Below are positions 62,164 to 64,000 of a DNA stretch of 64,000 bases, in pieces (the stretch's first letter is position 1; every line of letters starts with the position of its first letter). Made by a program: the position numbers and the translations under genes. Source of the stretch: Aromatoleum petrolei (GTDB taxonomy: Bacteria; Pseudomonadota; Gammaproteobacteria; Burkholderiales; Rhodocyclaceae); NCBI RefSeq assembly GCF_017894385.1, contig NZ_CP059560.1, forward strand, positions 3,038,001 through 3,102,000. The letters are read 5' to 3'. The notes under the pieces were generated by a model, which was not told where the DNA came from, searched no databases, and saw only the letters and a list, made by a program, of their open reading frames with translations.

Positions 62164-63024
62164 ATGATGGATCTCGACGACCTGACCATCTTCCGTACCG
62201 TCGTGCGCGAGGGCGGCATCACGCGTGCGGCCGAGAAGCTGCACCGCGTGCAATCCAACGTCACGACGCGCATCCGTCAGCTCGAGGACAAGCTGGGCGT
62301 GGAGCTTTTCATCCGCGAGGGGCGACGCCTGATCGTGTCGCCTTCGGGGCGCGTGCTGCTCGACTACGCCGACCGTCTGCTCGCCCTCGCCGACGAGGCG
62401 CGCGCCGCGGTCAGCGACGGCACGCCGCGCGGGCGCCTGCGCTTCGGCTCGATGGAGAGCACCGCGGCGGCACGGTTGCCGGCGCTGCTCGCGCGTTTCC
62501 ATGCACAGTACCCTGAGGTGCAGCTCGAGCTGCGCACGGGGCCGACCGGGCCGCTAATCGCCGAGGTCATCGACGGTCGGCTCGAATGTGCGCTCGTGAG
62601 CGGGCCGGTCAAGGATGCGCGCGTTGCGAGCGTGCCGGCCTTCGACGAGGAGCTCGTGCTCGTCGCGCCCGCCGGCCACCCGCCGATTGCCTCACCGCGC
62701 GACCTGTGCGCCCGCACGCTGCTCACCTTCGAACCCGGCTGCGCCTATCGCCAGCGGCTGCAGGCCTGGCTTGCGTCGGGCGAGGTCGTGCCCGAGCGCG
62801 TCGTCGAGCTCTCCTCCTATCACGCCATGATCGGCTGCGTGGCGTCCGGGATGGGCGTCGCGCTGGTGCCGCGCAGCCTGCTCGCGAAACTGCCGGTCGA
62901 GGACAGCGTGTCCATCCACGCGCTGCCGCCCGAGTTCGCGCTCGCACGCACGGTGCTGATCCACCGCAGCGGTACGCCGGGACCGACGGTGCGTGCGCTG
63001 GCCGAGCTGATCGGGCGCGGCTGA
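62164..63024 (+). CDS. LysR-family transcriptional regulator
   Basis: A 286-residue regulator. The winged HTH (about residues 1-60) contains FRTVVREGGITRAAEKLHRVQSNVTTRIRQLEDKLG, and the effector domain spans about 85-285 (RLRFGSMESTAAARLPALLARF). It is divergent from the EamA exporter and is the likely regulator of it. Two consecutive ATGs at 62164 and 62167 are both possible starts. The stop is followed after one base by the next gene's ATG, so a MASE1 kinase may be co-transcribed. Confidence 0.9.
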   Translation: MMDLDDLTIFRTVVREGGITRAAEKLHRVQSNVTTRIRQLEDKLGVELFIREGRRLIVSPSGRVLLDYADRLLALADEARAAVSDGTPRGRLRFGSMESTAAARLPALLARFHAQYPEVQLELRTGPTGPLIAEVIDGRLECALVSGPVKDARVASVPAFDEELVLVAPAGHPPIASPRDLCARTLLTFEPGCAYRQRLQAWLASGEVVPERVVELSSYHAMIGCVASGMGVALVPRSLLAKLPVEDSVSIHALPPEFALARTVLIHRSGTPGPTVRALAELIGRG

Positions 63025-63025
63025 G

Positions 63026-64000
63026 ATGGCGACCCTCTTCGGCGGTGCGCCCGCGTCCGCGCCGCCTCTCGGCACGCTGCGCCACCCGTGGCTGCTGGCG
63101 CTGGCCTTCGGCATTGCCTACCTCTTGCTCGACCGTGCGAGCTACCTGTACCCGATGCCGGACTTCAAGGTCACGCCGTGGAACCCGCAGCCCAGCCTCG
63201 CGATTGCCTTCCTGATGACGCAGGGCGGACCCTGGCTGTGGGTCGTGCTCGTGACAGTGGCGGTCGCGGAGATGACGATCCGCGACGTCGCCTCCCCCGT
63301 CGCGGCCTGCCTGATCGCGCTGGTGCTGTCGCTCGGCTACGCGGCGATCGCGGCGGTGCTGAAGGGACGGCTGCAGGGGCGGCTGCATGTGGCCGTGGCC
63401 CTGCGCCAGCGCGGCGACGTGTTGCGCCTGTTCGCCGTCGTCGCGGGGGGCAGCCTGCTGATCGGTGCGGCCTACGTCGCCGCAGTCGCACTGTTCAACG
63501 GCAGCGCGGCCGGCATCGGCACGGCGTGGCTGCGCTTCTGGATCGGCGACACGGTGGGTATCGTCGTATCCCTGCCGCTCATCCTCATGATGCTCGACGC
63601 CGCGCGCCGCGCCCAGGTGGCGATGCTGCTGCGCAATCCTGAGGTGCTGCTGCAGTTCGGCGCGATTCTCGCAAGCCTTTGGGTCGTGTTCGCGCTGCCC
63701 GCTGCTCAGCGCTTCAACTACTTCTACGTGCTCTTCCTGCCGCTGGTATGGACCGCGGCGCGCCATGGAATGGCGGGCACCGCGCCGGCGATGATCCTGT
63801 TGCAGGTGGGCGTCATCATCGGCATGGAGGCCTCGGGCATCAGCTCATTGAGCGTGTTCGAGCTGCAGGCGCTGCTGCTCGCTCTGGCGATGACCGGCTT
63901 CTTCGTCGCGGTGACGGTCGACGAGCGCCAGCGCGTCTCCGACGACCTGCGCCGCACCCTGAAGCTTGCGGCCGCGGGCGAGATGGCCGCGGCGATCACG
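63026..64000 (+). CDS. MASE1-type sensor histidine kinase (partial, cut by window end)
   Basis: The first 325 residues of a membrane sensor. About eight hydrophobic segments in the first 290 residues resemble the MASE1 domain (PSLAIAFLMTQGGPWLWVVLV, WLRFWIGDTVGIVVSLPLILMM). The end, DDLRRTLKLAAAGEMAAAIT, is the start of a HisKA dimerisation helix just before the expected phospho-accepting histidine. ATG at 63026 follows the LysR stop by one base. The rest lies beyond the window, so kinase activity cannot be confirmed. Confidence 0.8.
   Translation, partial: MATLFGGAPASAPPLGTLRHPWLLALAFGIAYLLLDRASYLYPMPDFKVTPWNPQPSLAIAFLMTQGGPWLWVVLVTVAVAEMTIRDVASPVAACLIALVLSLGYAAIAAVLKGRLQGRLHVAVALRQRGDVLRLFAVVAGGSLLIGAAYVAAVALFNGSAAGIGTAWLRFWIGDTVGIVVSLPLILMMLDAARRAQVAMLLRNPEVLLQFGAILASLWVVFALPAAQRFNYFYVLFLPLVWTAARHGMAGTAPAMILLQVGVIIGMEASGISSLSVFELQALLLALAMTGFFVAVTVDERQRVSDDLRRTLKLAAAGEMAAAIT

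Overview
The window is high-GC (GTG starts, 1-8 bp gene overlaps, strong shadow frames) and looks like a chromosomal segment of a facultatively anaerobic betaproteobacterium of the Rhodocyclales (Azoarcus/Aromatoleum/Thauera type). The reasons are a complete aerobic phenylacetyl-CoA (paa) cluster with an adjacent branched-chain-type ABC transporter, several FNR-type sites, a DUF2249 protein, a DmeF-type exporter and many c-di-GMP proteins. No rRNA, tRNA, CRISPR array, insertion sequence or phage gene was recognised. Genus is an inference; no search was run.

Layout. (1) 0-5.4 kb: a polyprenol-phosphate-sugar synthase overlapping a GT87-type membrane mannosyltransferase, then a divergent protein that fuses a GT2 glycosyltransferase to a radical SAM/SPASM enzyme. 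(2) 4.2-18.4 kb, minus strand: an accessory block with two paralogous 11-heme periplasmic cytochromes, a LuxE-like acyl-activating enzyme, a BchE-like B12/radical SAM enzyme, a short ResB and a CcsA (a private System II cytochrome c synthase), two secreted FGE-fold proteins without FGE catalytic cysteines, a TPR protein and a second GT87 protein. Genes from the second cytochrome to CcsA are mostly overlapping. An FNR-type box centred 41.5 bp upstream of a predicted start site precedes the radical SAM gene. This is the best candidate for an undescribed system: anaerobically induced electron transfer or surface-cytochrome maturation.

(3) 18.7-24.7 kb: a PAS-GGDEF-hemerythrin protein with its own FNR/CRP-type box, a GT9-DegT-radical SAM operon and a DUF2249 protein. 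(4) 24.9-44.4 kb: three large GGDEF/EAL proteins (one with a dead GGDEF and a receiver domain), the D-alanine catabolic pair dadA-dadX with a divergent Lrp regulator, a porin, a TerB-like protein, an OpgB/LTA-synthase-like phosphoglycerol transferase, a DmeF exporter with a cupin, and small secreted proteins.

(5) 44.5-61.1 kb: paaY and paaN on the minus strand, then paaG-H-I-K-A-B-C-D-E-R and a livK-H-(M-G fusion)-F transporter on the plus strand. The paaN/paaG intergenic region carries a consensus FNR box, a PaaR-like TetR palindrome and a large leader hairpin. livK has another FNR-type box at a class II position. Together these suggest oxygen control of phenylacetate use. (6) 61.1-64.0 kb: an EamA exporter, a divergent LysR regulator and the start of a MASE1 sensor histidine kinase cut by the window end.
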